DNA from: Flavobacteriaceae bacterium
Lineage (GTDB): Bacteria; Bacteroidota; Bacteroidia; Flavobacteriales; Flavobacteriaceae
Length of the DNA: 64,000 bases
Direction: 5' to 3'
NCBI GenBank assembly: GCA_030683815.1
Contig: JAUXPJ010000018.1
Coordinates: 141,064-205,063, forward strand
Part shown: positions 33,592-42,464 of the stretch, piece after piece
How the letters are laid out: each line of letters begins with the position of its first letter
Position numbering within the stretch: position 1 is the first letter of the stretch
Made by a program: the position numbers and the translations under genes
Notes under the pieces: generated by a model
What the model saw: the letters and a program-made list of their open reading frames with translations, nothing else
What the model was told of the DNA's origin: nothing
The model's database searches: none

Positions 33592-34917
33592 ATGAAAAAA
33601 CTTTCACTTATAATAATTCTATTCGGAATTATATTTCAAACATCAGCACAACAAAAAATTTGGTCTCTAGAAGAAGCTGTAAATTATGCGCTCACCAACA
33701 ATTTATCGATAAAACAAGCTGAACTCACTACTGATTTAAGAAATGAAGATATTATTGCTGCAAAAGGAAATAGACTTCCTTCTTTAAGTGCCAATTCTTC
33801 CGAATCATTTTCGTTTGGATCTTCTATCGATAATGGAAATGTCAGAATCTCCAGAAATCGGAATTCAACCAATTTTGGCGTTTCATCATCAGTAATACTT
33901 TTTAACGGATTTAGAAATTTAAATACCGTTAAACAAGCCGAGTTGGGTCATGAAGCCAGTATTCTCAGTTTAGAGAAAATAAAAAATGACATCTCTTTAA
34001 ATGTGGTGAATTATTATCTCAATATTTTATTTAATAAAGAAAGTGTCAAAGTAGCGCAAGAACAATTGCAAATTAGCAAACTTCAACTCAATAGAACTAA
34101 ACAGTTGGTAGCCGAAGGTGTCAAACCTAAAGGCGATCTACTGGAAGCCGAAGCCACTTTAGCGAATGACGAAGAAAAATTAGTGAGTGCACAAAACAGT
34201 TTAGACTTATCACTGTTGAGTTTAGCACATCTTTTACAAATTTCACCTAAAAATTTTGATGTTCAGGAGGTAAAATTAAACATCTCATCTCTTACTTTAA
34301 AATACAATAATACTGATGCTGTTTTTGATAAAGCAGTTGCTGAAAAACCTGAAATTAAAAGTGCTGAATTGGATGTTGAAAATGCTGTTTTAGGAATTGA
34401 TATCGCTAAATCATTATACTATCCAACGCTGTCATTAGGTTATAATTTCAGCACTTTTTATGGACACACACAAGGACTTCCAAACCAATCAAGTTTTATG
34501 GATCAATTTGAAGACAATAAAAGTCATAATGTAAATTTATCGCTTAATATTCCTGTATTTAACGGATTTAAAACCAAATCCGGTGTTTCAAAAGCAGCTA
34601 TCAATTCAAGATTGGCTTCTTACACATTGGATAGTGAAAAATTAAAACTTCGAGAAACAATTGAACGTGCCTATACCGATGCAAAAGCCGCTTTAAATCA
34701 ATATATCGCTTCAGAAAAATCGGTTCTGGCGCAACAAGAATCTTTTAAAAATGCACAAGAACGCTTTAATTTAGGTGCCATGACTTCTTTTGATTTTGAA
34801 CAAGTCAGAAGCAGATTGGTCAACGCGCAATCAAACTTTATCAACGCTAAATACAACTTTGTATTCAAGACCAAATTGTTGGAATTTTATTACGGAATTC
34901 CGATTGTTTTAGAATAG
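33592..34917 (+). CDS. TolC family outer membrane efflux protein
   Basis: 441 aa. Signal peptide (MKKLSLIIILFGIIFQTSAQ), then two OEP repeats, each with the signature of alternating Leu/Asn heptads (about 25-215 and 240-430). Examples are WSLEEAVNYALTNNLSIKQA near the N-terminus and QERFNLGAMTSFDFEQVRSR in the second repeat. It forms the outer-membrane channel tunnel of a tripartite efflux or type I secretion system. No membrane-fusion or RND/ABC partner is adjacent; a terminator follows immediately, so the partner must be encoded elsewhere. Confidence 0.92.
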   Translation: MKKLSLIIILFGIIFQTSAQQKIWSLEEAVNYALTNNLSIKQAELTTDLRNEDIIAAKGNRLPSLSANSSESFSFGSSIDNGNVRISRNRNSTNFGVSSSVILFNGFRNLNTVKQAELGHEASILSLEKIKNDISLNVVNYYLNILFNKESVKVAQEQLQISKLQLNRTKQLVAEGVKPKGDLLEAEATLANDEEKLVSAQNSLDLSLLSLAHLLQISPKNFDVQEVKLNISSLTLKYNNTDAVFDKAVAEKPEIKSAELDVENAVLGIDIAKSLYYPTLSLGYNFSTFYGHTQGLPNQSSFMDQFEDNKSHNVNLSLNIPVFNGFKTKSGVSKAAINSRLASYTLDSEKLKLRETIERAYTDAKAALNQYIASEKSVLAQQESFKNAQERFNLGAMTSFDFEQVRSRLVNAQSNFINAKYNFVFKTKLLEFYYGIPIVLE

Positions 34918-34938
34918 TTTACAAACTTTTTTATCTTA

Positions 34939-34968
34939 AAAAAACATCTGAAATTTCGGATGTTTTTT
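34939..34968 (+). terminator. Terminator after the TolC gene
   Basis: 10-bp stem AAAAAACATC (34939-34948) / GATGTTTTTT (34959-34968), followed by ATTTAT. Confidence 0.85.
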
Positions 34969-34989
34969 ATTTATACAATCAGCTTGATG

Positions 34990-34997
34990 TATATTTG
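34990..34997 (+). promoter_or_regulatory. -7 box of tsaB
   Basis: TATATTTG fits TAnnTTTG exactly. It overlaps a TTG codon at 34995 that could otherwise be taken as the tsaB start, which argues for the downstream TTG at 35013. Confidence 0.5.
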
Positions 34998-35012
34998 CAA
35001 AAAAATAAAACC

Positions 35013-35681
35013 TTGGCACTCATTCTCAATATTGAAACCGCATCAAAAAATTGCTCTGTAAGTATTTCTGATCATGGTAAAATTATCGCGTTAAAAGAAA
35101 TCAATGAAAGTGGTTTTTCGCATGCCGAAAATTTACATCCCCTTATTGAAGATGTTTTGAAAACAGCAAATCTCAACATCAAAAATATAGATGCGGTTGC
35201 AGTGAGCAAAGGTCCGGGTTCTTATACCGGTTTGCGAATTGGCGTTTCTGCGGCTAAAGGAATTTGTTTTGCTGCTGACAAGCCGCTTATCAGTATCAAT
35301 ACACTTAAAATTCTTGCCTCACAACTTGCTGTTGAAAAAGGGATTATTGTTCCGATGTTAGACGCGCGCAGAATGGAGGTTTACTCAGCTGTTTATAATC
35401 ATCAACATATTTTACAACGAAAAACGGAAGCAGAAATTTTAAATGAAATCTCCTTTAAAAGTTATTTAGATTCAGAAAAAGTGTATTTTTTGGGTGATGG
35501 AACTGAAAAATGTCAATCAGTTATCAATCATCCAAATGCTGTTTTTTTATTAAATACATTTCCATCTGCCAATGAAATGGGAAGTTTATCCGAAGAAAAA
35601 TTTCAGAAAAAAGAATTTGAAGATGTGGCTTATTTTGAACCGTTTTACCTAAAAGATTTTGTGACCACCATGAAACTTTAA
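35013..35681 (+). CDS. tsaB: tRNA threonylcarbamoyladenosine biosynthesis protein TsaB
   Basis: 222 aa from the TTG at 35013 (MALILNIETASKNCSVSISD), the standard family start. An upstream TTG at 34995 overlaps the probable -7 box. ASKHA fold: ETASKNCSVSI (phosphate 1-like) and AVSKGPGSYTGLRIGVSAAK near residue 65-85. TsaB is the non-catalytic partner of TsaD in making t6A37 in ANN-decoding tRNAs. Essential in most bacteria. No ATG exists near the start, so translation begins at TTG. Confidence 0.92.
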   Translation: MALILNIETASKNCSVSISDHGKIIALKEINESGFSHAENLHPLIEDVLKTANLNIKNIDAVAVSKGPGSYTGLRIGVSAAKGICFAADKPLISINTLKILASQLAVEKGIIVPMLDARRMEVYSAVYNHQHILQRKTEAEILNEISFKSYLDSEKVYFLGDGTEKCQSVINHPNAVFLLNTFPSANEMGSLSEEKFQKKEFEDVAYFEPFYLKDFVTTMKL

Positions 35682-35763
35682 AACGAGCTTACTTATCAAC
35701 CGATTGTTAAAAACAAATTCATTTTCAGCCAAAATCATAACATTAACTTAACATTGAGAAATG

Positions 35764-35771
35764 TAATTTTG
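35764..35771 (+). promoter_or_regulatory. -7 box of the PiT gene
   Basis: TAATTTTG, an exact TAnnTTTG match 25 nt before the ATG at 35797. No clear -33 TTG. Confidence 0.45.
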
Positions 35772-35796
35772 TACCAAAATTTGAAAATCACGTTTT

Positions 35797-38043
35797 ATGG
35801 AGAATTATTATTATATGTTAATTGTTGCTTTAGGATTTTTAGCCATCCTGGATTTAGTGGTTGGTGTAAGCAACGATGCTGTTAACTTTTTAAATTCAGC
35901 CATTGGTTCTAAGGCAGTTTCAATGCGTACCATTTTAATTGTAGCAAGTATAGGAATTGTTTTAGGCGCCATTTCTTCAAGTGGTATGATGGAAGTTGCC
36001 AGAAGCGGTATTTTTGTTCCGGGCAAGTTTTATTTCAGTGAAATCATGATCATTTTTATGGCAGTAATGCTTACTGATATCATTTTACTCGATCTCTTTA
36101 ACACACTGGGATTACCAACATCTACGACCGTTTCAATTGTTTTTGAATTATTAGGAGCTGCGGTTGCGATGGCTTTAATAAAAATTTCTGTTGATAGCCA
36201 GTTAACTACAGCTAACTTACTCGATTTTATAAACCAGACAAAAGCGATTGAAATTATCTCCGGAATTTTAATCTCAGTTGTAATAGCTTTTACTGTGGGT
36301 GCTTTGGTACAATTTTTAACGCGCTTACTGTTAACTTTCAATTTTGAAAAAAGACCTAAGTATTATGCTGCTATTTTTGGTGGATTATCATTAATTTCTA
36401 TCACCTATTTTATCGTTTTAAAAAGTTTTAAAGGTACTGCTTTTGATCTTTTTGGCAGTTATTTTGAAAGTCATAAGTTATTAATCTTTGGCGCCGGTTT
36501 TGTTATTTGGGCTGCCCTTTCCTATTTATTAATTGCCTTATTCAGAGTAAATATTTATAAAATAATTATTGTAGCAGGAACCTTTGCTTTAGCTATGGCG
36601 TTTGCCGGAAATGATTTGGTTAATTTTATTGGAGTTCCAATAGCGGCCTTTAATTCGTACGAAGCTTGGAGTGCATCCGGAGTTTTAGCAACAGAATACA
36701 GTATGGATGCTTTGGCCGGTAAGGTACCAACACCAACGTTTTTTTTATTTATGGCAGGTGTCATTATGGTATTAACTTTATGGTTTTCAAAAAAAGCCCG
36801 TTCAGTAGCTGCTACAGAGGTTAACTTAGCGCGTCAAGATCATGGTTATGAGCGCTTTGAACCGAATCCTTTATCAAGAGTTATCGTTCGATTTTTTGTT
36901 TCATCGGCAAAAGTATCTGAAAAGATAATGCCAAAATCCATTCAAGATTGGATTGAAAGTAAATTTGAAAAACCTGTTGTAGAATTACCAAAGAACAAAA
37001 CCTATGAAATGCCCGCTTTTGATATGGTTCGCGCTTCAACCAATTTAATGGTGGCCGGGGTTTTAATTGCTTTTGCCACATCTTTAAAGTTGCCGTTATC
37101 CACCACTTACGTAACTTTTATGGTAGCAATGGGTACTTCTTTAGCCGATAGAGCTTGGGGAAGAGACAGCGCTGTTTATAGAGTGTCTGGTGTTTTAAGC
37201 GTTATTGGAGGATGGTTTTTTACAGCATTCATGGCTTTTACCGCTGCGGCTGTTTTTACTTATTTTATTAATCTTGGTGGTAGCGCAGTTATTGCCTTTT
37301 TACTTATGTTGGTCATGTTTAATTTGATAAGAAACTACTTATCACATGCTAAAAAATATAATGAAGAAGAACGAAAAAAATTCATTAAGAATTCTGATGT
37401 AAAAAATATCCAAAGTGTTATCAATGAGAGCTCTGAACATATTTCTCAGGTTGTAAAACGTGTTAATAAACTTTATACCAACGTGGTTGAAGATTTAAGT
37501 ACCCATGACTTAAATAAATTGTCTAAAACCAACAAACACGTTAAAAAATTAAATGAAGAAATAGATGAATTAAAAGACGATGTTTTCTATTTTATCAAAT
37601 CTTTAGACGATTCTTCTGTAAATGCAAGTCGTTTTTACATTATGGTCTTGGGTTATTTGCAAGATGTTACACAATCAATCAGCTATATTTCCAAATCTAG
37701 CCATAAGCATGTACAAAACAATCATCCAAACTTAAAAGCAAGTCAAATTTCCGACTTGAAATACATCAACACGGAATTAAGTGAAATGCTAAAAGCCATT
37801 GAAGAGGCCTTTGGAACTCAATCTTTTGAAGCTCTTTCCAATATCATCAATGAAAAACAAGATTTGTTTAATGATGTTTCTAACTCTATTGAAAAACAAG
37901 TTTCAAGAATCAGAACTGAAGAATCGAGTCCAAAAAATACTACTTTATATTTTGGAATTTTACTAGAAACTAAAGACTTAATAAATGCAATCATGAATAT
38001 TCTTCACTTATATGAAGAATTTAATAGCGCTTCAAAAAAGTAA
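35797..38043 (+). CDS. PiT family inorganic phosphate transporter with PhoU-like tail
   Basis: 748 aa, longer than standard PiT (~330-500 aa). Two PHO-4 repeats: the N-terminal one begins GVSNDAVNFLNSAIGSKAVS near residue 24, the second carries FAGNDLVNFIGVPIA near 268, each with the GxSNDxxN/GNDxxNxxG sodium or proton-coupled phosphate signature. About 10-12 membrane helices span to residue ~515. The C-terminal ~230 residues are soluble and helical (SDVKNIQSVINESSEHISQV ...), matching the DUF47/PhoU-like regulators that are usually separate proteins. The fusion suggests in-cis gating of uptake, a layout known in Bacteroidota. Confidence 0.92.
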   Translation: MENYYYMLIVALGFLAILDLVVGVSNDAVNFLNSAIGSKAVSMRTILIVASIGIVLGAISSSGMMEVARSGIFVPGKFYFSEIMIIFMAVMLTDIILLDLFNTLGLPTSTTVSIVFELLGAAVAMALIKISVDSQLTTANLLDFINQTKAIEIISGILISVVIAFTVGALVQFLTRLLLTFNFEKRPKYYAAIFGGLSLISITYFIVLKSFKGTAFDLFGSYFESHKLLIFGAGFVIWAALSYLLIALFRVNIYKIIIVAGTFALAMAFAGNDLVNFIGVPIAAFNSYEAWSASGVLATEYSMDALAGKVPTPTFFLFMAGVIMVLTLWFSKKARSVAATEVNLARQDHGYERFEPNPLSRVIVRFFVSSAKVSEKIMPKSIQDWIESKFEKPVVELPKNKTYEMPAFDMVRASTNLMVAGVLIAFATSLKLPLSTTYVTFMVAMGTSLADRAWGRDSAVYRVSGVLSVIGGWFFTAFMAFTAAAVFTYFINLGGSAVIAFLLMLVMFNLIRNYLSHAKKYNEEERKKFIKNSDVKNIQSVINESSEHISQVVKRVNKLYTNVVEDLSTHDLNKLSKTNKHVKKLNEEIDELKDDVFYFIKSLDDSSVNASRFYIMVLGYLQDVTQSISYISKSSHKHVQNNHPNLKASQISDLKYINTELSEMLKAIEEAFGTQSFEALSNIINEKQDLFNDVSNSIEKQVSRIRTEESSPKNTTLYFGILLETKDLINAIMNILHLYEEFNSASKK

Positions 38044-38071
38044 ACTTAATTACTTAATCATTTAATGTTTT

Positions 38072-38108
38072 ACCCATAACCGATAATTTTTATTTATCGG
38101 TTATGGGT
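38072..38108 (+). terminator. Terminator after the PiT gene
   Basis: 15-bp perfect stem (38072-38086 with 38094-38108; ACCCATAACCGATAA) and a 7-nt loop, then TTTTATTT. Confidence 0.9.
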
Positions 38109-38129
38109 TTTATTTGCCTTATTATTTAT

Positions 38130-38137
38130 TATATTTG
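38130..38137 (+). promoter_or_regulatory. -7 box of the multi-PAS kinase gene
   Basis: TATATTTG, exact TAnnTTTG, 33 nt before the ATG. A TTG at 38114-38116 is too close (13 nt) to be a standard -33 element. Confidence 0.45.
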
Positions 38138-38170
38138 AAAAACTTCTAGTATTTTATCTTCTTATAACAA

Positions 38171-40870
38171 TTGTTTATGCAAACAAATGATGCCAATTAC
38201 CTTTTTTATGAATTAATTGAAAACTCAAATGACTTTATATACACCATCAATGCCGATGGCTTTATTACTTATGCCAATAACAAGTTACTAGATACATTAG
38301 GAGTTTCTGTTCAAGAAATTTTAAACACTCATTATATAGATTTCGTTCATCAAGATTATAAAGATTATGTTTTAAATTTTTATAACAATCAATTAAAACA
38401 TAAAAAAGAAAACACCTATTTAGAGTTTATTCTGGTTAATAAGAAAGGTGAGGAATTGTGGATTGGACAAGAAGTTAAAACCATTTTTACCAATGCGTTG
38501 TTTAGTTGTTATTATGTAATTGGTCGTGATATTAATAAAGCAAAAGTAAAACAATTAAAATACGTAAAATTAGTACAAACGCTGTCTTCTTTATTTAAAA
38601 ATATTGATGCCGGTATTTTATTAATTGATGAAAATGGAAAAATAGTTTATGCTAACCAGCGATATCTGAATATATTTGATATTCACACTCCTTTAAATCA
38701 ATATCTAGGGGTTACTGCCAATGAATTAACTCAAGAAAGCTCTGTCCATTTTGAAAACCCATCACACAATTTATCCCGTGTTTTTACACTTTTGAATGAA
38801 CGAAAACTCGTTAGAAAAGAAGAAGTTAAATTCAAAAACGGAAATATTTATGAAAGAGATTACATTCCAATTTTTGAAACGGGTGTTTATAAAGGACACT
38901 TTTGGATGTACTATAATGTAACTACTGAAAAACAACTTACAGCAGAACTTAATAATTACAAATACGCCTTGGATCAGTCATCAATTGTAGTAATTGCTGA
39001 TAAAGATGGAATTATAACGAATGTAAATGATAAGTTTTGTGATATTTCTAAATATACAAAAGAAGAACTTGTTGTTAACAAAATGAGTCTTATCAATTCA
39101 TCTTATCATTCAGATGAGTTTTTTGAAAATTTATGGGATACCATCAAAAGTGGTAAAGTATTAAGAACTGAAATCAGAAATAAAACAAAAAAAGGCGATT
39201 ATTATTGGGTTGATTCTACTGTTATTCCATTTGTTGATGAAAACAATATTCCTTTTCAATACGTTGCAATTCAATCTGATATTACTTCTAAAAAAGAATT
39301 TGAAGACCAATTGGTTCATGCCAAACAAGATGCTGAAAATTCACTAAAAATCAAAGAAGAGTTCATTTCTAATATGAGTCATGAAATTAGAACTCCAATG
39401 AATGCTTTAATTGGTTTTACTGATTTGTTGCTCGAAACTGAATTATCTGCCGAACAAAGAGAACACTTAGTAACGATTAAAAACTCTGAAAAATTACTTT
39501 TAACCCTCATCAATGATATTTTAGACCTTGCTAAATTAGAATCCGGAAAAATTTATTTAGAAAGTATTCCATTCAATATTCATGATACATTACATGAAGT
39601 TGTTAAATTATTACGTGTAAATGCTGAAGACAAAAAAATAGAACTGGAGCTATTTATCAACTCAAAAGTACCTCAAATGATTATTGGCGATACAACTCGA
39701 ATTCAGCAAATTATGTTAAATACCGTTGGAAATGCTATTAAATTTACAGAAAAAGGAGAGGTTTCTATTTACGTTAAAAGTATAGTTTCCAATCACAGAG
39801 AAGTGACCATTACTTTTGAAATTAAAGATACGGGCATTGGTATTCCTAAAAGCAAATTAGACACTATTTTTGATTCTTTTGAACAAGCATCAAACAGCAC
39901 AACAAGATTATATGGCGGAACCGGACTCGGCTTATCTATTGTAAAGAAACTGGTAAATAGTATGCAAGGAGAAATAACAGTTGATAGCGAAGTTGGGGTT
40001 GGAAGTTCATTTAAAATCAGAATTCCGTTTAAAATAGTAGAGAATAGTTCTGGAATAATAGCACAGATAATGCCTCAAAAGAAAAACGAAGAATTACCTC
40101 CGCTAAATTTAAAAGTACTTTTAGTTGAAGACAATAAAACAAATCAAATATTAGCTCATACCCGTTTATCCCGATGGAATTGCGAAGTTCTTATTGCAAA
40201 TCACGGTCAAGAAGCGATGGAACTTCTTGAAAAACATCCATTTGATGTTGTTTTAATGGATATCCAAATGCCAATTATGAATGGTTTTGATACAACTTCA
40301 GCTATTCGTTCTTCAGAAAATACTAATTATAATCAGATTCCAATAATAGCAATGACAGCGCATGCATCACATAAAGAAGCTGAAAGAGCGATAAAAAGAG
40401 GTATGAACGATTATATTTTTAAACCCTTTGATTCAGAAGTTTTACACAAAAAAATACTTAAATACACAACTGAAGCTAAACTGATAAATGAAAATAGTGT
40501 CACAGAAACTGCTTTCATTGAAGAAAAATTATTAGATTTAAAATTCTTACGAGAAGAAACCTTTAATGATAAAGAGATAATTGAAAATATTTTAAATTCC
40601 TTTTTAGATGATTTTGAAGATTTTATCAACAAATGTGAAATTGAAATTGAGAATCAAAATTGGGATCATGTTTATGCTTTAACACATAAAATTAAACCAA
40701 GTATCAGTATGTTAAGTATTAATAAACTGATACCTTTAATAGCTGAAATTGATTATAAAAGCAAAAACCTAATAAATGTAGCGCAAGTTTCAGATTTATT
40801 TCAAGAATGTAAATCACATGTTGTGAATATTAAGAAAGAAATTAACGATGAAATTAAAAATCTAAATTAA
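38171..40870 (+). CDS. Soluble hybrid histidine kinase: PAS-PAS-PAS-HisKA-HATPase-REC-HPt
   Basis: 899 aa with no membrane segment. PAS 1 (about 10-125), PAS 2 (about 135-255) and PAS 3 with PAC (about 260-380; ALDQSSIVVIADKDGIITNV). The HisKA domain has its His in NMSHEIRTPMNALIGF near 403. HATPase_c (about 505-620) has DTGIGIP and GTGLGLSI. The receiver (about 650-765) has its phospho-Asp in VVLMDIQMPIMNGFD. The HPt-like domain (about 785-890) has its His in YALTHKIKPSISML near 838. All modules of a complete His-Asp-His relay are in one chain, so the separate receiver gene 140 nt downstream (41012) is the natural final acceptor. Likely senses a cytoplasmic signal. Confidence 0.93.
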   Translation: MFMQTNDANYLFYELIENSNDFIYTINADGFITYANNKLLDTLGVSVQEILNTHYIDFVHQDYKDYVLNFYNNQLKHKKENTYLEFILVNKKGEELWIGQEVKTIFTNALFSCYYVIGRDINKAKVKQLKYVKLVQTLSSLFKNIDAGILLIDENGKIVYANQRYLNIFDIHTPLNQYLGVTANELTQESSVHFENPSHNLSRVFTLLNERKLVRKEEVKFKNGNIYERDYIPIFETGVYKGHFWMYYNVTTEKQLTAELNNYKYALDQSSIVVIADKDGIITNVNDKFCDISKYTKEELVVNKMSLINSSYHSDEFFENLWDTIKSGKVLRTEIRNKTKKGDYYWVDSTVIPFVDENNIPFQYVAIQSDITSKKEFEDQLVHAKQDAENSLKIKEEFISNMSHEIRTPMNALIGFTDLLLETELSAEQREHLVTIKNSEKLLLTLINDILDLAKLESGKIYLESIPFNIHDTLHEVVKLLRVNAEDKKIELELFINSKVPQMIIGDTTRIQQIMLNTVGNAIKFTEKGEVSIYVKSIVSNHREVTITFEIKDTGIGIPKSKLDTIFDSFEQASNSTTRLYGGTGLGLSIVKKLVNSMQGEITVDSEVGVGSSFKIRIPFKIVENSSGIIAQIMPQKKNEELPPLNLKVLLVEDNKTNQILAHTRLSRWNCEVLIANHGQEAMELLEKHPFDVVLMDIQMPIMNGFDTTSAIRSSENTNYNQIPIIAMTAHASHKEAERAIKRGMNDYIFKPFDSEVLHKKILKYTTEAKLINENSVTETAFIEEKLLDLKFLREETFNDKEIIENILNSFLDDFEDFINKCEIEIENQNWDHVYALTHKIKPSISMLSINKLIPLIAEIDYKSKNLINVAQVSDLFQECKSHVVNIKKEINDEIKNLN

Positions 40871-40884
40871 TCTTGTGAAATGAG

Positions 40885-40934
40885 CATAACGAAATTTTTG
40901 TGAATTTCATCCCGATAAATCGGGACAAGTTATG
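40885..40934. repeat. Small palindromic repeat
   Basis: Perfect palindrome TCCCGATAAATCGGGA (40910-40925), nested in an outer CATAAC ... GTTATG pair (40885-40890, 40929-40934). Related to the 23-nt insertion in the transposase at 63366-63388 (shared TCCCGATA ... CGGGACA ... TAT). Confidence 0.6.
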
Positions 40935-40950
40935 ATAATTAAAATTTATA

Positions 40951-40987
40951 GTGAGCGCCTGTGCTGAGCGCAATCGGAGCGAAGTAG
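40951..40987. repeat. Interspersed GCTGAGCG-type repeat
   Basis: GTGCTGAGCGCAATCGGAGC followed by GAAGTAG. It resembles the CTGAGCGnAGTCGAAG sequence I recall as scattered through Bacteroidota intergenic DNA. It sits directly before the receiver gene. Confidence 0.4.
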
Positions 40988-41011
40988 AACTAAACAATAA
41001 ATAATCAACTT

Positions 41012-41383
41012 ATGAAAGAAAAAGTATTATTAGCAGAAGACGATAAAACATTATCGTTGTTATTAAAATTCCGACTTGAAAAAGAAGGTTACCAAACCAT
41101 TACGGCTGCCGATGGCAATGAGGCTAAAAAATTAATTGAAGAACACCAACCCGATATTATCTTAACCGATATTATGATGCCTTTTTCAAGCGGTTTAGAA
41201 GTCATTTCATTTGTTAAAGACACCTTACAAAGAGACACTCCAATTGTTGTTTTTTCTGCAGCCGGACAAGAAGAAATGGTTTTAAAAGCATTTAATTTAG
41301 GAGCAACAGATTTTATGAGTAAACCATTTAGCCCCAATGAATTAATTATAAGAATTAAACGAATACTTATGCAGAAAAAATAA
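41012..41383 (+). CDS. Single-domain response regulator
   Basis: 123 aa, receiver only. LLAEDDKTLS (residues 6-15), phospho-Asp in IILTDIMMPFSSGLE near 52, Thr/Ser in VVFSAAG, Lys in FMSKPFSPNEL near 104. No output domain. It lies between a complete phosphorelay kinase (upstream) and the HEAT-repeat membrane protein and glycosyltransferase (6 and 14 nt downstream of successive stops), so it probably acts by protein contact on those partners rather than on DNA. Confidence 0.92.
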   Translation: MKEKVLLAEDDKTLSLLLKFRLEKEGYQTITAADGNEAKKLIEEHQPDIILTDIMMPFSSGLEVISFVKDTLQRDTPIVVFSAAGQEEMVLKAFNLGATDFMSKPFSPNELIIRIKRILMQKK

Positions 41384-41389
41384 GTTTAT

Positions 41390-42451
41390 ATGCAAGATTT
41401 TTTTGAAACTATACTTCCTAATCTGTTTTCTGCTTTTTTAACTTTACCCCTATTAATTCAGATTATTTGGGTGATAATTCTCCTCGAGATAATTATGATT
41501 ATTGCATCGCTGATATATCTCACGTTGATAAGAAAACGATATCAACAAAAAAACCAGGAACAAAAAGCACTAACCGAAAAATATCAAGAAATATTAATCA
41601 ATTACATTTATTTGACAGAGGATGAAGCTGATGAAAAAATAAACACTAAAAAGCTTCTGAAAAAAGCTATCAAAAATAATTCAGACCGACAAATAATTAA
41701 AGGTTTAATTCTCACTCTTCATAATGATTTATCAGGAGAATTAGCTGATTTTTTAGAAGCATTATACTACGACTTAGATTTAGTGAAATACTCCTTAAAA
41801 AAAATGAATAGTTCTGTTTGGTATATCAAAATAAAAGGAATTAGAGAAGTTACCCAAATGAAGGTAAAAGATGTCTATACCGAAACTTTAAAACTCATCA
41901 ACCATAAAAATCAATTGCTTCGAAGTGAAGCACAACTTACTATGGTAAAACTCTACCAGTTTGAAGGATTAAAATTTTTAGACACCTTAGAATTTCCAAT
42001 TACCGAGTGGCAACAAATACAACTTATTGAAGAAATACAATCAATCCGTAACCAAGAAGTACCGGATTTAACTAATTGGCTTCATTCAAAAAATGACTCT
42101 GTCATCTGTTTTGCTTTGAAATTGGTGAGATTATTCAATCAGATTCAACTGAAAGATGATATGATAAAATTAGTGTTGCATCCATCAGAAAAAGTGCGCA
42201 GAACCTCAATCAGCGTGCTTGGATATTTCAAAATTTTAGAAGCTAAAACCGTTTTAAAACAGATTTTTAAAAAATCATCACCAGAAACGCAGCTTTATAT
42301 TATACAAGCATTATCTCAATTGTCTGAAAAAAAGGATATTCCATTCTTTGAAAAACAAATTAATCATCCGGATTTTGATATTAACCAAATAGCATATAAC
42401 ACTTTGAAAGATTTAAAACCCTTTCTTTTAACTGTTAATCTTAATAAATAA
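41390..42451 (+). CDS. Membrane-anchored HEAT-repeat protein
   Basis: 353 aa. One N-terminal membrane helix (about 20-48; IQIIWVIILLEIIMIIASLI), then a soluble alpha-helical superhelix of HEAT-like repeats (about 90-345; SEKVRRTSISVLGYFKILEA and YIIQALSQLSEKKDIPFFEK are clear units). HEAT solenoids are protein-binding scaffolds. It starts 6 nt after the receiver gene and ends 13 nt before the glycosyltransferase, so a scaffold linking the regulator to the synthase is plausible. I know no named family for it. In other Bacteroidota I recall similar HEAT-protein genes beside glycosyltransferases and YaiO-like barrels; no YaiO gene follows here. Confidence 0.8.
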   Translation: MQDFFETILPNLFSAFLTLPLLIQIIWVIILLEIIMIIASLIYLTLIRKRYQQKNQEQKALTEKYQEILINYIYLTEDEADEKINTKKLLKKAIKNNSDRQIIKGLILTLHNDLSGELADFLEALYYDLDLVKYSLKKMNSSVWYIKIKGIREVTQMKVKDVYTETLKLINHKNQLLRSEAQLTMVKLYQFEGLKFLDTLEFPITEWQQIQLIEEIQSIRNQEVPDLTNWLHSKNDSVICFALKLVRLFNQIQLKDDMIKLVLHPSEKVRRTSISVLGYFKILEAKTVLKQIFKKSSPETQLYIIQALSQLSEKKDIPFFEKQINHPDFDINQIAYNTLKDLKPFLLTVNLNK

Positions 42452-42464
42452 TAAAACAATTTTT

